Part shown: one piece after another, positions 57,735 to 64,000 of the stretch
How positions within the stretch are numbered: position 1 is the stretch's first letter
Layout: each line of letters begins with the position of its first letter
Assembly (NCBI RefSeq): GCF_020907985.1
Contig: NZ_JAJJPA010000036.1
Span: 1-64,000, forward strand
Direction of reading: 5' to 3'
DNA: 64,000 bases
DNA from: Kitasatospora humi
Lineage (GTDB): Bacteria > Actinomycetota > Actinomycetes > Streptomycetales > Streptomycetaceae
Notes under the pieces: model-generated
What the model was told of the DNA's origin: nothing
Databases searched by the model: none
What the model saw: the letters and a program-made list of their open reading frames with translations, nothing else
Program-made: the position numbers and the translations under genes

Positions 57735-58936
57735 CCGGTGATCTCCCAGCGGTGGTCGGCGATGAACTCGGCGACTGCCCGGTCGACGGCGCTCTGCTCG
57801 GGGCCGACCGCCCAGACCACGCCCAGGTAGTCGCGGTTGGTCCGGTAGTGCGGATGGTGCTCTCCCACCCCGCGCAGCGGCCGGTAGCGGAGCCGGACAC
57901 CACCCGACCGGGCGGCGTCCTGTGGACCGGGTGCCGCCGTCAGGGTGCCGGCCCGGTCGGCGCAGACCACCTCGTTGCGGGCCCGCAGATCGCCGCGCAG
58001 GCCCAGGTCGGCGGGGAGCGACTCACCGAGGTGCACCCGCAGCACCTGCTCGAAGTACCGGATGCCCAGGACCTCCTGGAGCATCAGGTCGCACTGGTCG
58101 CCGATCGCCCGGTAGTTGACCTCGATGATCCGGGCCCTGCCGTCCGGCTGCACCACGAACTCGGTGTGGCAGGCGCCCAGTCCCACGCCGATCGCGTCCA
58201 ACTGGGCCAGCACCTGCGCGGTCACCCCGGCGGGGTGGGCCGGGACGAACTCCAGCATCTCCTCGACGAAGTGCGGCGGCGGCGACAACCGGGTGCGGAA
58301 GCCGCCGAGTGCCACCCGGCGGTGCTGGTCGCCCAGCGTCTCCAGCGTGTTCAGCTGTCCGACCAGGAACTCCTCGACCACCAGCGCGGCACCGGGGCGC
58401 CGCTGCCGGATCTCGGTGCACCGGGCCAGCAGTTCGGCCAGGTCGGCGACCAGCACCACGTCCTCGCTGGCCACCCCCTCGCGCGGTTTGACCACGCAGG
58501 GGAACGGCGGCAGTTCGGCGGCGGCCGGATCCTGGTCGGCCGTGAGTTCGACGCTGTGCACGGTGTCCAGGCCGGCGGCAGCCAGCCGGCGGCGCAGTTC
58601 GGCCTTGTTCTTGGCGGCGAGCGTGGCGCGCCAGTCCTTGGCGGGCAGACCGAAGTACTCGGCGGCCAGCGCCGCCTGGGTCTGCAGATGGTCGCTGTTG
58701 GTGAACACGGCGGCCGGGCGGCCGTGGTGGGCCGAGATGATGCCGATCACCTCGCGGAAGTCGCCGACCCGGCACGCCACCACCTCGGCGGACAGGCCGT
58801 GTTCGGCGTGGGCGAGCCGGTGCGCGGCCGGGTCGTCGGTCAGCACGGTCACCGCCAGGCCGAGCCGGTGCGCGGCCGGCAGAAAGCCCTCGGACACGGA
58901 GTCGGTGGGGTTGTGGGCGAGCAGGTAGAGCCGCAT
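57731..58936 (-). CDS. ATP-grasp ligase, PvsA-like, siderophore biosynthesis
   Basis: This is a 401-residue ATP-grasp enzyme. The N-terminal Rossmann-like domain (RLYLLAHNPTDSVSEGFLPA) is followed by KNKAELRRRLAAAGLDTVHS and PFPCVVKPREGVASEDVVLV (ATP-binding lysine and flexible loop), ALVVEEFLVGQLNTLETLGD (hinge with adenine contacts), and ARIIEVNYRAIGDQCDLMLQ (the E-x-N-x-R metal and phosphate site). Such enzymes form amide bonds between carboxylates and amino acids. In the vibrioferrin pathway PvsA is the ATP-grasp ligase that incorporates alanine, and its place first in pvsABCDE is the same here. ATG 58934-58936 has GAGGA 5 bases upstream. Confidence 0.9.
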   Translation of the reverse strand: MRLYLLAHNPTDSVSEGFLPAAHRLGLAVTVLTDDPAAHRLAHAEHGLSAEVVACRVGDFREVIGIISAHHGRPAAVFTNSDHLQTQAALAAEYFGLPAKDWRATLAAKNKAELRRRLAAAGLDTVHSVELTADQDPAAAELPPFPCVVKPREGVASEDVVLVADLAELLARCTEIRQRRPGAALVVEEFLVGQLNTLETLGDQHRRVALGGFRTRLSPPPHFVEEMLEFVPAHPAGVTAQVLAQLDAIGVGLGACHTEFVVQPDGRARIIEVNYRAIGDQCDLMLQEVLGIRYFEQVLRVHLGESLPADLGLRGDLRARNEVVCADRAGTLTAAPGPQDAARSGGVRLRYRPLRGVGEHHPHYRTNRDYLGVVWAVGPEQSAVDRAVAEFIADHRWEITG

Positions 58937-58959
58937 GGCGTCCTCACGGATGGTGGTGG

Positions 58960-59952
58960 TCACTTCGGGGCGTCGACGCCGGCGGCCTCGGCGATGTCGT
59001 TCAGCATCCGGTCGGCGGCCTGCACACCGATGCCGGACATCCAGGTCTCGTCCGGAACGTTGAAGACCTTGCCGTTCTTGACCGCGTTGAGGCTCTGCCA
59101 GACCGGAGTGGACTGCACCTGGCTCTGCTGGGTCTTGGCCGGGTCGTCGGCCACGGTGACGAACACCAGGTCGGCGTCGGCCTTGTCGATCTGCTCGGGA
59201 CTGACGTCCAGCATCGCGGAGTCGACGTCCTGGGAGGCCGGGCGGCGCAGGCCCACGTCCTGCAGCACGGTGCCGCTGAACGAAGCCCTCTGGTAGAGCC
59301 GGGTCGGGCCGGCCACGAAGCGCACCACCGAGGCGGTCGGCATGGTGCCGCCGTCCTTCGCCTTGATCTCCTCGCCCAGCTTCGCCGCCCGCGCCCGGTA
59401 GTCGGCCAGCGCCTTCCGGGCCGCGTCCTCCTTGCCGAGCGCCTTGGCGTAGAGCGTCAAATTGTCCTTCCAGGGCGCGCCGGTGGTCTGCGCGAAGACC
59501 GTCGGCGCGATCGCGTTGAGCTTGTCGAAGACCTTCTCGTGCCGCACCTTGGAGGAGAGGATCAGGTCGGGCTTGAGCGAGGCGATCAGCTCCAGGTCGG
59601 GTTCGGCCATCGGGCCGACGTCCTTCGTGCCCGCCAACTCGCCCTTCAGGTAGGACGGAAAGCCGCCGGTGGTCTTCAGGTGCGGGGAGACGGCGCCGAC
59701 CGGGGTGATGCCGAGCAGCGTCACGTCGTCCAACTCGCCGCTGTCCAGCACCACGACGCGCTGCGGCCGGTTCTCGATCTCGGCGGTGCCCATCGCGTGC
59801 TGGACACTGCGCGGGAAGCCGGCGGCCGCGTCGTCGCCGACGGGGGAGGTGGTGCCCGCGGCCGGCTCGGGGGCGCCGCTGCCGCCGCACCCGGTGAGCA
59901 GGGCGGTGCCGACCGAGGCGGCGAGCAGAACGGCGGGTAGGCGCTTGTGCAT
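58960..59952 (-). CDS. Siderophore-binding lipoprotein of ABC importer (FhuD/BtuF type)
   Basis: This is a 330-residue lipoprotein. A lipobox LLTGC with Cys22 follows a short signal sequence (MHKRLPAVLLAASVGTALLT), so it is anchored outside the membrane. PQRVVVLDSGELDDVTLLGI, LIASLKPDLILSSKVRHEKV and the long helix region are typical of class III periplasmic binding proteins for Fe3+-siderophores. ATG 59950-59952 is chosen because it gives the lipoprotein signal; an upstream in-frame ATG adds 9 residues. It should deliver the ferric siderophore to the permease pair encoded upstream. Confidence 0.93.
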   Translation of the reverse strand: MHKRLPAVLLAASVGTALLTGCGGSGAPEPAAGTTSPVGDDAAAGFPRSVQHAMGTAEIENRPQRVVVLDSGELDDVTLLGITPVGAVSPHLKTTGGFPSYLKGELAGTKDVGPMAEPDLELIASLKPDLILSSKVRHEKVFDKLNAIAPTVFAQTTGAPWKDNLTLYAKALGKEDAARKALADYRARAAKLGEEIKAKDGGTMPTASVVRFVAGPTRLYQRASFSGTVLQDVGLRRPASQDVDSAMLDVSPEQIDKADADLVFVTVADDPAKTQQSQVQSTPVWQSLNAVKNGKVFNVPDETWMSGIGVQAADRMLNDIAEAAGVDAPK

Positions 59953-59988
59953 GATGACGCTTTCGTTGTCGAAGGACATGACGGAGAC

Positions 59989-60780
59989 TCAGCTGATCCT
60001 GCGAGCCCGGGGGATGACCAGCGGGGTGCCGGTCTCGGGATCGGGGACGACTTGGCAGGGCACCTCGAAGACCCGCTCCACCAGCTCGGCGTCCAGCACC
60101 TCGCCGGGCGGCCCGGCGGCGGCCAGCCGGCCTTGGTGGAGCACCACCAGGTGGTCGGCGTAGCGGGCGGCCTGGCCGAGGTCGTGCAGCACCATGACGA
60201 CGGTGCGGCCGAGTTCCCGGTGCAGGTCGGCCACCAGGTCGAGGACGTCCAGCTGGTGGCGCAGGTCCAGGAAGGTGGTGGGCTCGTCCAGCAGCAGCAG
60301 TTCGGTGTCCTGGGCGAGGGTGAGCGCGATCCAGGCGCGTTGGCGTTGGCCGCCGGAGAGCCGGTCCACCGGTTGGTCGCGCAGCTCGGTGGTGCCGGTG
60401 CGGTGCAGCGCGCGCTCCACGGCCTGCTGGTCGGCGGCCGACCACGGGCTGAGCAGGCGCTGGTGCGGATGGCGCCCGAGCCGCACCAGGCCCTCCACGG
60501 TGATCGCCTCGGGGGTGACCGGCTGCTGCGGCAGCAGGCCGAGCCGCTTGGCCAGTGCGCGGGCGGGCATCCGGTGCAGGTCGGCGCCGTCCAGGGTGAC
60601 GCTGCCGGCGGTCGGGTCGAGCAGTCGGGCCAGCCCGCGCAGCAGCGTCGACTTGCCGCAGGCGTTGGGGCCGACCACGGCGGTGATCGCACCGCCGGGC
60701 AGCGCCAAGTCCAGACCGTCGACCACGGTCCGGTCGCTGTAGCGCAACCTCAGTCGCCGGGTGGCCAGTTGGTTCCTCAC
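59989..60780 (-). CDS. ABC transporter ATP-binding protein, Fe3+-siderophore (FepC type)
   Basis: This is a 263-residue ATPase with Walker A GPNACGKST, Q-loop LLPQQPVTPEAI, signature LSGGQRQRAWIALTLAQD, Walker B LLLLDEPTTFLDLRHQLDVL and the H-loop His in VMVLHDLGQAARYADH. GTG 60778-60780 overlaps the permease stop as GTGA. It energises uptake through the two permeases encoded directly upstream. It belongs to the iron-uptake FepC/FhuC subfamily. Confidence 0.95.
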   Translation of the reverse strand: MRNQLATRRLRLRYSDRTVVDGLDLALPGGAITAVVGPNACGKSTLLRGLARLLDPTAGSVTLDGADLHRMPARALAKRLGLLPQQPVTPEAITVEGLVRLGRHPHQRLLSPWSAADQQAVERALHRTGTTELRDQPVDRLSGGQRQRAWIALTLAQDTELLLLDEPTTFLDLRHQLDVLDLVADLHRELGRTVVMVLHDLGQAARYADHLVVLHQGRLAAAGPPGEVLDAELVERVFEVPCQVVPDPETGTPLVIPRARRIS

Positions 60781-61763
60781 GGGGCGCTCCGATCGTGACG
60801 GGTCAGCAGGAAGAGCAGCCAGGGCGCGCCCAGGGTGGCGGTGGCGGCGCCGACCGGCAGGCCCCGCAGTGGCAGCAGGTGCAGCACCAGCACGTCGGCG
60901 CCGAGCAGCAGCAGCGCACCGGTGAGCGCGGTCAGCAGCAGGGTGCCGGGCGTCGGCGGCCCGGCCAGCAGCCGCACCAGGTGCGGCACGGCCAGCGCCA
61001 CGAACCCGACCGGGCCACTGAGCGCGGCTGCCAGCGACGCCAACGCAATGGCCAGCAGCAGGATCTGGAGCCGGGCGCGGTCCGGGCGCAGGCCCAGGCC
61101 GCCGGCCGACTCGTCGCCGAGGTCCAGCACCGCTGCCCGCCGGTCCAGCAGCAGCGCCGCGACCAGCAGCACGGCCACCGCCGTGCCGCCCGCCCGGACC
61201 TCGGTCCAGGTGCGGCCGTAGAGCGAACCGGTGGTCCACTGCAGCGCCGAGGAGGCGAGTTCGGCGGGGAAGCGGACGATCATCAGGTTGACCGCCGCCG
61301 CCAGCCCGGCCTGTACCGCGAGCCCGACCAACACCAGCCGGCCGACCGCTGCCCGGGACCGCCAGGCGAACCCGCCGAGCAGCCCGGCGGCCACCAGTCC
61401 GCCGCCCAACGCGGCCAATGGGATCATGAGTTGGGATGCACCCAGGGCGAGCAGCAGCACCGCGCCGAAGGACGCGCCACCGGTCACCCCGATCACATCG
61501 GGCGAGGCCAGCGGATTGCGGAAGAGCCGTTGCAGCAGCCGGCCGGAGACCGCCAGGGCGCCACCCGCGATCAGCGCGGCCAGCACCCGGGGCGCCCGGA
61601 ACTCGCGCACCACCAGCACATCCCCGCCCTGGCCGAAGCCGAACAGCGCACGCAGCGCGGTGGCCGGCGACATGGCGACCTGACCCAGACTGAGCGCGGT
61701 GGCGGTGAGGGCCGGCAGCAGCACCGCGGCAGCCAGGCAGCAGAGCACCGTTCGACGGTTCAT
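60777..61763 (-). CDS. FecCD family siderophore ABC permease
   Basis: This is a 328-residue membrane permease with about 9-10 helices. REFRAPRVLAALIAGGALAV, RLFRNPLASPDVIGVTGGAS and GPVGFVALAVPHLVRLLAGP are FecCD/BtuC signatures, the last including the cytoplasmic coupling region. ATG 61761-61763 overlaps the stop of the other permease as ATGA. The two permeases form the heterodimeric channel for the ferric siderophore. Confidence 0.94.
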   Translation of the reverse strand: MNRRTVLCCLAAAVLLPALTATALSLGQVAMSPATALRALFGFGQGGDVLVVREFRAPRVLAALIAGGALAVSGRLLQRLFRNPLASPDVIGVTGGASFGAVLLLALGASQLMIPLAALGGGLVAAGLLGGFAWRSRAAVGRLVLVGLAVQAGLAAAVNLMIVRFPAELASSALQWTTGSLYGRTWTEVRAGGTAVAVLLVAALLLDRRAAVLDLGDESAGGLGLRPDRARLQILLLAIALASLAAALSGPVGFVALAVPHLVRLLAGPPTPGTLLLTALTGALLLLGADVLVLHLLPLRGLPVGAATATLGAPWLLFLLTRHDRSAP

Positions 61764-62788
61764 CGGGCGGCTCGCCGGGCCAGCACCGCCAGCAGGGGCG
61801 CGCCGAGGAAGGCGGTGACGACGCCCGCCTCCAGCTCCGACGGGCGGGCCACCAGTCGGCCCAGCACGTCGGCGGCCAGGAGCAGGATCGGCCCCGCGAG
61901 GGCGCAGCCGGGCACCAGCCACCGCTGGTCGCCGCCGAGCAGCGACCGGACCAGGTGCGGCGCGGCCAGTCCGACGAAGGCGACCGGCCCGGCGGCGGCG
62001 ACCGCGCCGGCGGCCAGCAGCACCACGGCCAGTGCGGCCGCCGTCCGGATCCGGCTGACCGGCACGCCGAGCGCCTGGGCGGTCTCCTCGCCGAGCGCGA
62101 GCGCGTTGAGCGCGGGCGCCACGGCGACCGCCAGCGCCAGGCCGGCCAGCAGCAACGGCCAGACCGGGACGAGGACTTCGAGCCCGCGCCCGTCGAGCGA
62201 ACCGGCCAGCCAGAACCTCGCCTCGTCCAGGGTGCGGCGGCTGGCCAGCATCAGTGCGGAGGTCCAGGAGGCCAGCACCGCGGTCAGCACGGTGCCGCCG
62301 AGTGCGAGCCGGGTGGGATCCAACCCGCCGGCCCGCCGGGCCGTTACCTGCGCCGCCAGCCCGGCCAAGCCCGCGCCGGCCACCGCGAACCACACGTATT
62401 CCACCGGACGGCTGAGGTGCAGCGCGTAGATCGCGGTGACCACCGCGAAGCTCGCGCCGGCGTTGACACCGAGCGTGGTCGGCGAGGCCAGCGGATTGCG
62501 GGTCACGCCCTGGGCGACGGCCCCGGCCACCCCGAGCGCGGCGCCGACCACCAGGCCGAGCACCGTGCGCGGCAGTCGAAGGCCCGTCACCACCTGGGCG
62601 TCGGGCCCGGCGCCGGTGCGGCGGCCGAGAGCCGCCTCGATGACGGTCGACAGCGGGACGGTTCGCGACCCCAGGGCCAGGCTCAGGGCCACGCAGAGCA
62701 GCAGCAGGCAGAGCCCGAGGCCGAGCAGCAACGTCTGCCAGGTCACCGGGGATCGCCGCGCCGCGGCCGGAAGTTCGATTCTCAGCAC
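61760..62788 (-). CDS. FecCD family siderophore ABC permease, first gene of the operon
   Basis: This is a 342-residue permease. LRLPRTVLGLVVGAALGVAG, GVTRNPLASPTTLGVNAGAS and GPVAFVGLAAPHLVRSLLGG match FecCD. GTG 62786-62788 has no RBS and lies 6-9 bases after an AT-rich -10 candidate (CCTAAT/TAATAT) that overlaps the iron box at 62799-62817. A leaderless, iron-repressed transcript is therefore likely. It heads the operon of permeases, ATPase, binding protein and the PvsA to PvsE-like set. Confidence 0.93.
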   Translation of the reverse strand: MLRIELPAAARRSPVTWQTLLLGLGLCLLLLCVALSLALGSRTVPLSTVIEAALGRRTGAGPDAQVVTGLRLPRTVLGLVVGAALGVAGAVAQGVTRNPLASPTTLGVNAGASFAVVTAIYALHLSRPVEYVWFAVAGAGLAGLAAQVTARRAGGLDPTRLALGGTVLTAVLASWTSALMLASRRTLDEARFWLAGSLDGRGLEVLVPVWPLLLAGLALAVAVAPALNALALGEETAQALGVPVSRIRTAAALAVVLLAAGAVAAAGPVAFVGLAAPHLVRSLLGGDQRWLVPGCALAGPILLLAADVLGRLVARPSELEAGVVTAFLGAPLLAVLARRAAR

Positions 62789-62798
62789 GTGATCGATA

Positions 62799-62817
62799 TT
62801 AGGTTAGGCAAACCTAA
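62799..62817 (-). promoter_or_regulatory. Iron box of the siderophore operon
   Basis: TTAGGTTAGGCAAACCTAA matches the DmdR1/IdeR/DtxR consensus (TTAGGTTAGGCTAACCTAA) at 18 of 19 positions. On the minus strand TTGACG (complement 62821-62826) is a -35 candidate and CCTAAT the -10, so bound repressor would cover the promoter. Confidence 0.92.
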
Positions 62818-62856
62818 GTTCGTCAAATCACCGCTGGCGGTTACGGTGCGTCAGTG

Positions 62857-62875
62857 TAAGGTGAGGCTAACCTTA
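62857..62875 (+). promoter_or_regulatory. Iron box of the ferric reductase gene
   Basis: TAAGGTGAGGCTAACCTTA matches the DtxR/IdeR-type consensus at 16 of 19 positions. It lies 31 bases upstream of the FhuF-like start and 39 bases from the operon's box, so both divergent units respond to iron. Confidence 0.88.
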
Positions 62876-62906
62876 ATCAGACGGCCGATGGCGGAGGTGG
62901 TGTCCG

Positions 62907-63632
62907 GTGCTCTCCGAGGTGTACCGGCGGCTGGCGGCGTGCGCTCCGGCCTGGCGGATGCGGCTGCTGAGCGGGCCTCAGGCGGCGCCCGGCCGGGGCT
63001 GGGTGTCGGCCGACGGATTCGCCGCTCGGATCGACGAACTGGTCGCGGGGGAGGCGGCCCGGATCCTGGCCGACCACGGCCGCGCGGTGCCCGCACACGT
63101 GGCCGCCTCCCGGCTGCTGCACCACTACCTGTGGTCGGCCTGTCTGCTGGCCGGCGGGCCGTGGTACCTGGCCGACCTGGTGCCCGAGTTGCACCCCGAC
63201 CAGGTGTGGCTGCATCCCGCCTCCGGTGACCTCGCCTGCCGCCCGGGGCGCTGCCAGACCAGTGGCGCTCCCGACCGACTGCGATCTGTCGTCGGCGAGT
63301 TCGCCGAACCGACGGTCGCCGCCTTCCAGCCCGTCAGCCGCCGCGGTGCGCGCGCCCTGTGGGGCATGGTGGCGGACGACCTGGTTTCCGGCATCTGGTA
63401 CCTCGGCCGGATGCTCGACCGCGAGGAACACGCCGTCGCCCGCGCCGCCGCGCTCCTGCCCGGCGGCACCACCCCGCTGCGCGGCCCGGCCGGCTTCCGC
63501 CGTTTGCCGGCCGGGGAGTTGACCAGGACCAGGGCGGGCTGCTGCATGTACTACGCGATCCGTCCGGCCGAGGCATGCCTGACCTGCCCGCGTGTCTGCG
63601 ATGCGGAACGGGCCCGGCGGCTCACCGCCTGA
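62907..63632 (+). CDS. FhuF-like ferric-siderophore reductase ([2Fe-2S])
   Basis: This is a 241-residue cytoplasmic reductase. The C-terminal motif C-C-x10-C-x2-C (C212, C213, C224, C227, in GCCMYYAIRPAEACLTC) is the FhuF [2Fe-2S] binding signature. AAFQPVSRRGARALWGMVAD and the preceding helices match the FhuF-like domain. It should reduce Fe3+ in the imported siderophore so that iron is released. GTG 62907 has GGAGG 9 bases upstream. The iron box at 62857-62875 controls it. Its last 11 bases overlap the convergent partial gene. Confidence 0.92.
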   Translation: MLSEVYRRLAACAPAWRMRLLSGPQAAPGRGWVSADGFAARIDELVAGEAARILADHGRAVPAHVAASRLLHHYLWSACLLAGGPWYLADLVPELHPDQVWLHPASGDLACRPGRCQTSGAPDRLRSVVGEFAEPTVAAFQPVSRRGARALWGMVADDLVSGIWYLGRMLDREEHAVARAAALLPGGTTPLRGPAGFRRLPAGELTRTRAGCCMYYAIRPAEACLTCPRVCDAERARRLTA

Positions 63633-64000
63633 GCTGTGCCCCCAGCACCGCCGGCGCATCGGCCAACGACGGCCCGTACCACGTCAGATGGCGCCCGCTC
63701 AGCAGTGCGGCCGGGACGCCGGGGAACGACTCCGGCCCGTCATCGGCGGTGAACCGGTAGGGCTCGTCCGGCAGCACCACCAACTCCGGCCCGGCGGCCA
63801 GCAGTTCGGGCAGCTTGAGGGCCGGATAGCGCTCCGGGTGCGCCTCGTACACGTTCCGCACGCCGAGCCGCCGCAGCAGATCGCCCGCGAAGGTGTCCCG
63901 GCCGAGCACCATCCACGGCCGCCGCCAGATCGGCACCACCGCCCGGCGCGCCGGACCGGTCGGCACCGGCAGCCGGGCCCAGGCGTGCTCCGCCCGCGCC
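63622..64000 (-). CDS. Metal/siderophore-binding protein of helical-backbone type, N-terminus beyond window
   Basis: About 125 C-terminal residues are visible and the frame is open to the right edge. VVPIWRRPWMVLGRDTFAGD, LLRRLGVRNVYEAHPERYPA, LPELLAAGPELVVLPDEPYR and SGRHLTWYGPSLADA match the helical-backbone metal receptor (TroA/BtuF-like) proteins of actinobacteria, many of which lack a lipoprotein signal. The start, and hence any export signal, is outside the window. Placement next to the ferric reductase suggests a link to iron or cobalamin handling. Confidence 0.85.
   Translation of the reverse strand, partial: ARAEHAWARLPVPTGPARRAVVPIWRRPWMVLGRDTFAGDLLRRLGVRNVYEAHPERYPALKLPELLAAGPELVVLPDEPYRFTADDGPESFPGVPAALLSGRHLTWYGPSLADAPAVLGAQLRR

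Noticed and set aside
51842..59952. Staphyloferrin A or B, or rhizoferrin locus
   Set aside because: The ATP-grasp gene and the exact A-B-C-D-E order fit vibrioferrin better, and SbnA/SbnB/SbnG-like genes are missing. It remains an alternative until product analysis.
1..64000. tRNA, rRNA or riboswitch genes
   Set aside because: Scanning for T-loop sequences, rRNA-conserved blocks and cobalamin, TPP or FMN box motifs gave nothing convincing by eye. A covariance-model search was not possible.

Overview
This 64 kb window is very GC-rich, with dense coding, GTG and TTG starts and several promoters of the TANNNT type placed directly before start codons. It carries an NDH-2 dehydrogenase, a GlcP-like sugar porter, DUF3037/HipA-type kinase genes, LigC/PolDom NHEJ genes and DmdR/IdeR-type iron boxes. 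Together these indicate a chromosome segment from a filamentous actinomycete of the Streptomycetaceae (Streptomyces, Kitasatospora or Streptacidiphilus). The genus cannot be settled from the sequence alone. No rRNA, tRNA, CRISPR array or complete insertion sequence was seen.

Layout. 1-6 kb: DUF1508 protein (cut by the window edge), SulP transporter, CPA1 Na+/H+ antiporter, and a secreted S53 peptidase with a C-terminal beta-trefoil. 6-11 kb: an RHH regulator/VOC/methyltransferase operon, then a TetR gene divergent from an MFS exporter whose 3' end overlaps a second, convergent MFS gene. 11-19 kb: APH-like kinase, dienelactone hydrolase, GlcP-like sugar porter, two PNPOx-fold flavoproteins divergent from a MocR regulator, and NDH-2. 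19-27 kb: HipA-like kinase/DUF3037, MarR with a TauE/SafE remnant, purB, a DHA2 MFS, a ClpB-like N-terminal remnant fused by ATGA to a universal stress protein, a SpoIIE-type phosphatase and a two-domain VOC protein. 27-36 kb: ATP-dependent ligase LigB, argJ behind an ARG box, small stress-type genes, and a divergent LigC/LigD-polymerase pair (NHEJ), then lnt. 36-51 kb: metabolic and transport genes, including a PobA-like hydroxylase, a secreted GH31 enzyme with a PPC domain, and a LysR/oxidoreductase pair around a perfect palindrome.

51.8-64 kb: an iron-regulated siderophore locus. One minus-strand operon, with most junctions overlapping as ATGA or GTGA, encodes two permeases, an ATPase, a binding lipoprotein, an ATP-grasp ligase, an IucA/IucC synthetase, an MFS exporter, a second IucA/IucC synthetase and a fold-III PLP decarboxylase. 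The last five match the order of the vibrioferrin genes pvsA-B-C-D-E of Vibrio, with pvuBCDE-like uptake genes attached in front. A FhuF-type ferric reductase diverges from it. Iron boxes precede both transcription units, and a third box lies just past the operon, upstream of an atypical serine recombinase. The locus probably makes, exports, re-imports and reductively unloads a citrate-type carboxylate siderophore.

Two sequence-level themes recur. First, short tandem duplications span stop codons at six separate genes. Second, small ATGA-to-ATGA minicistrons are inserted at two operon junctions and resemble mycobacterial MIRU elements.
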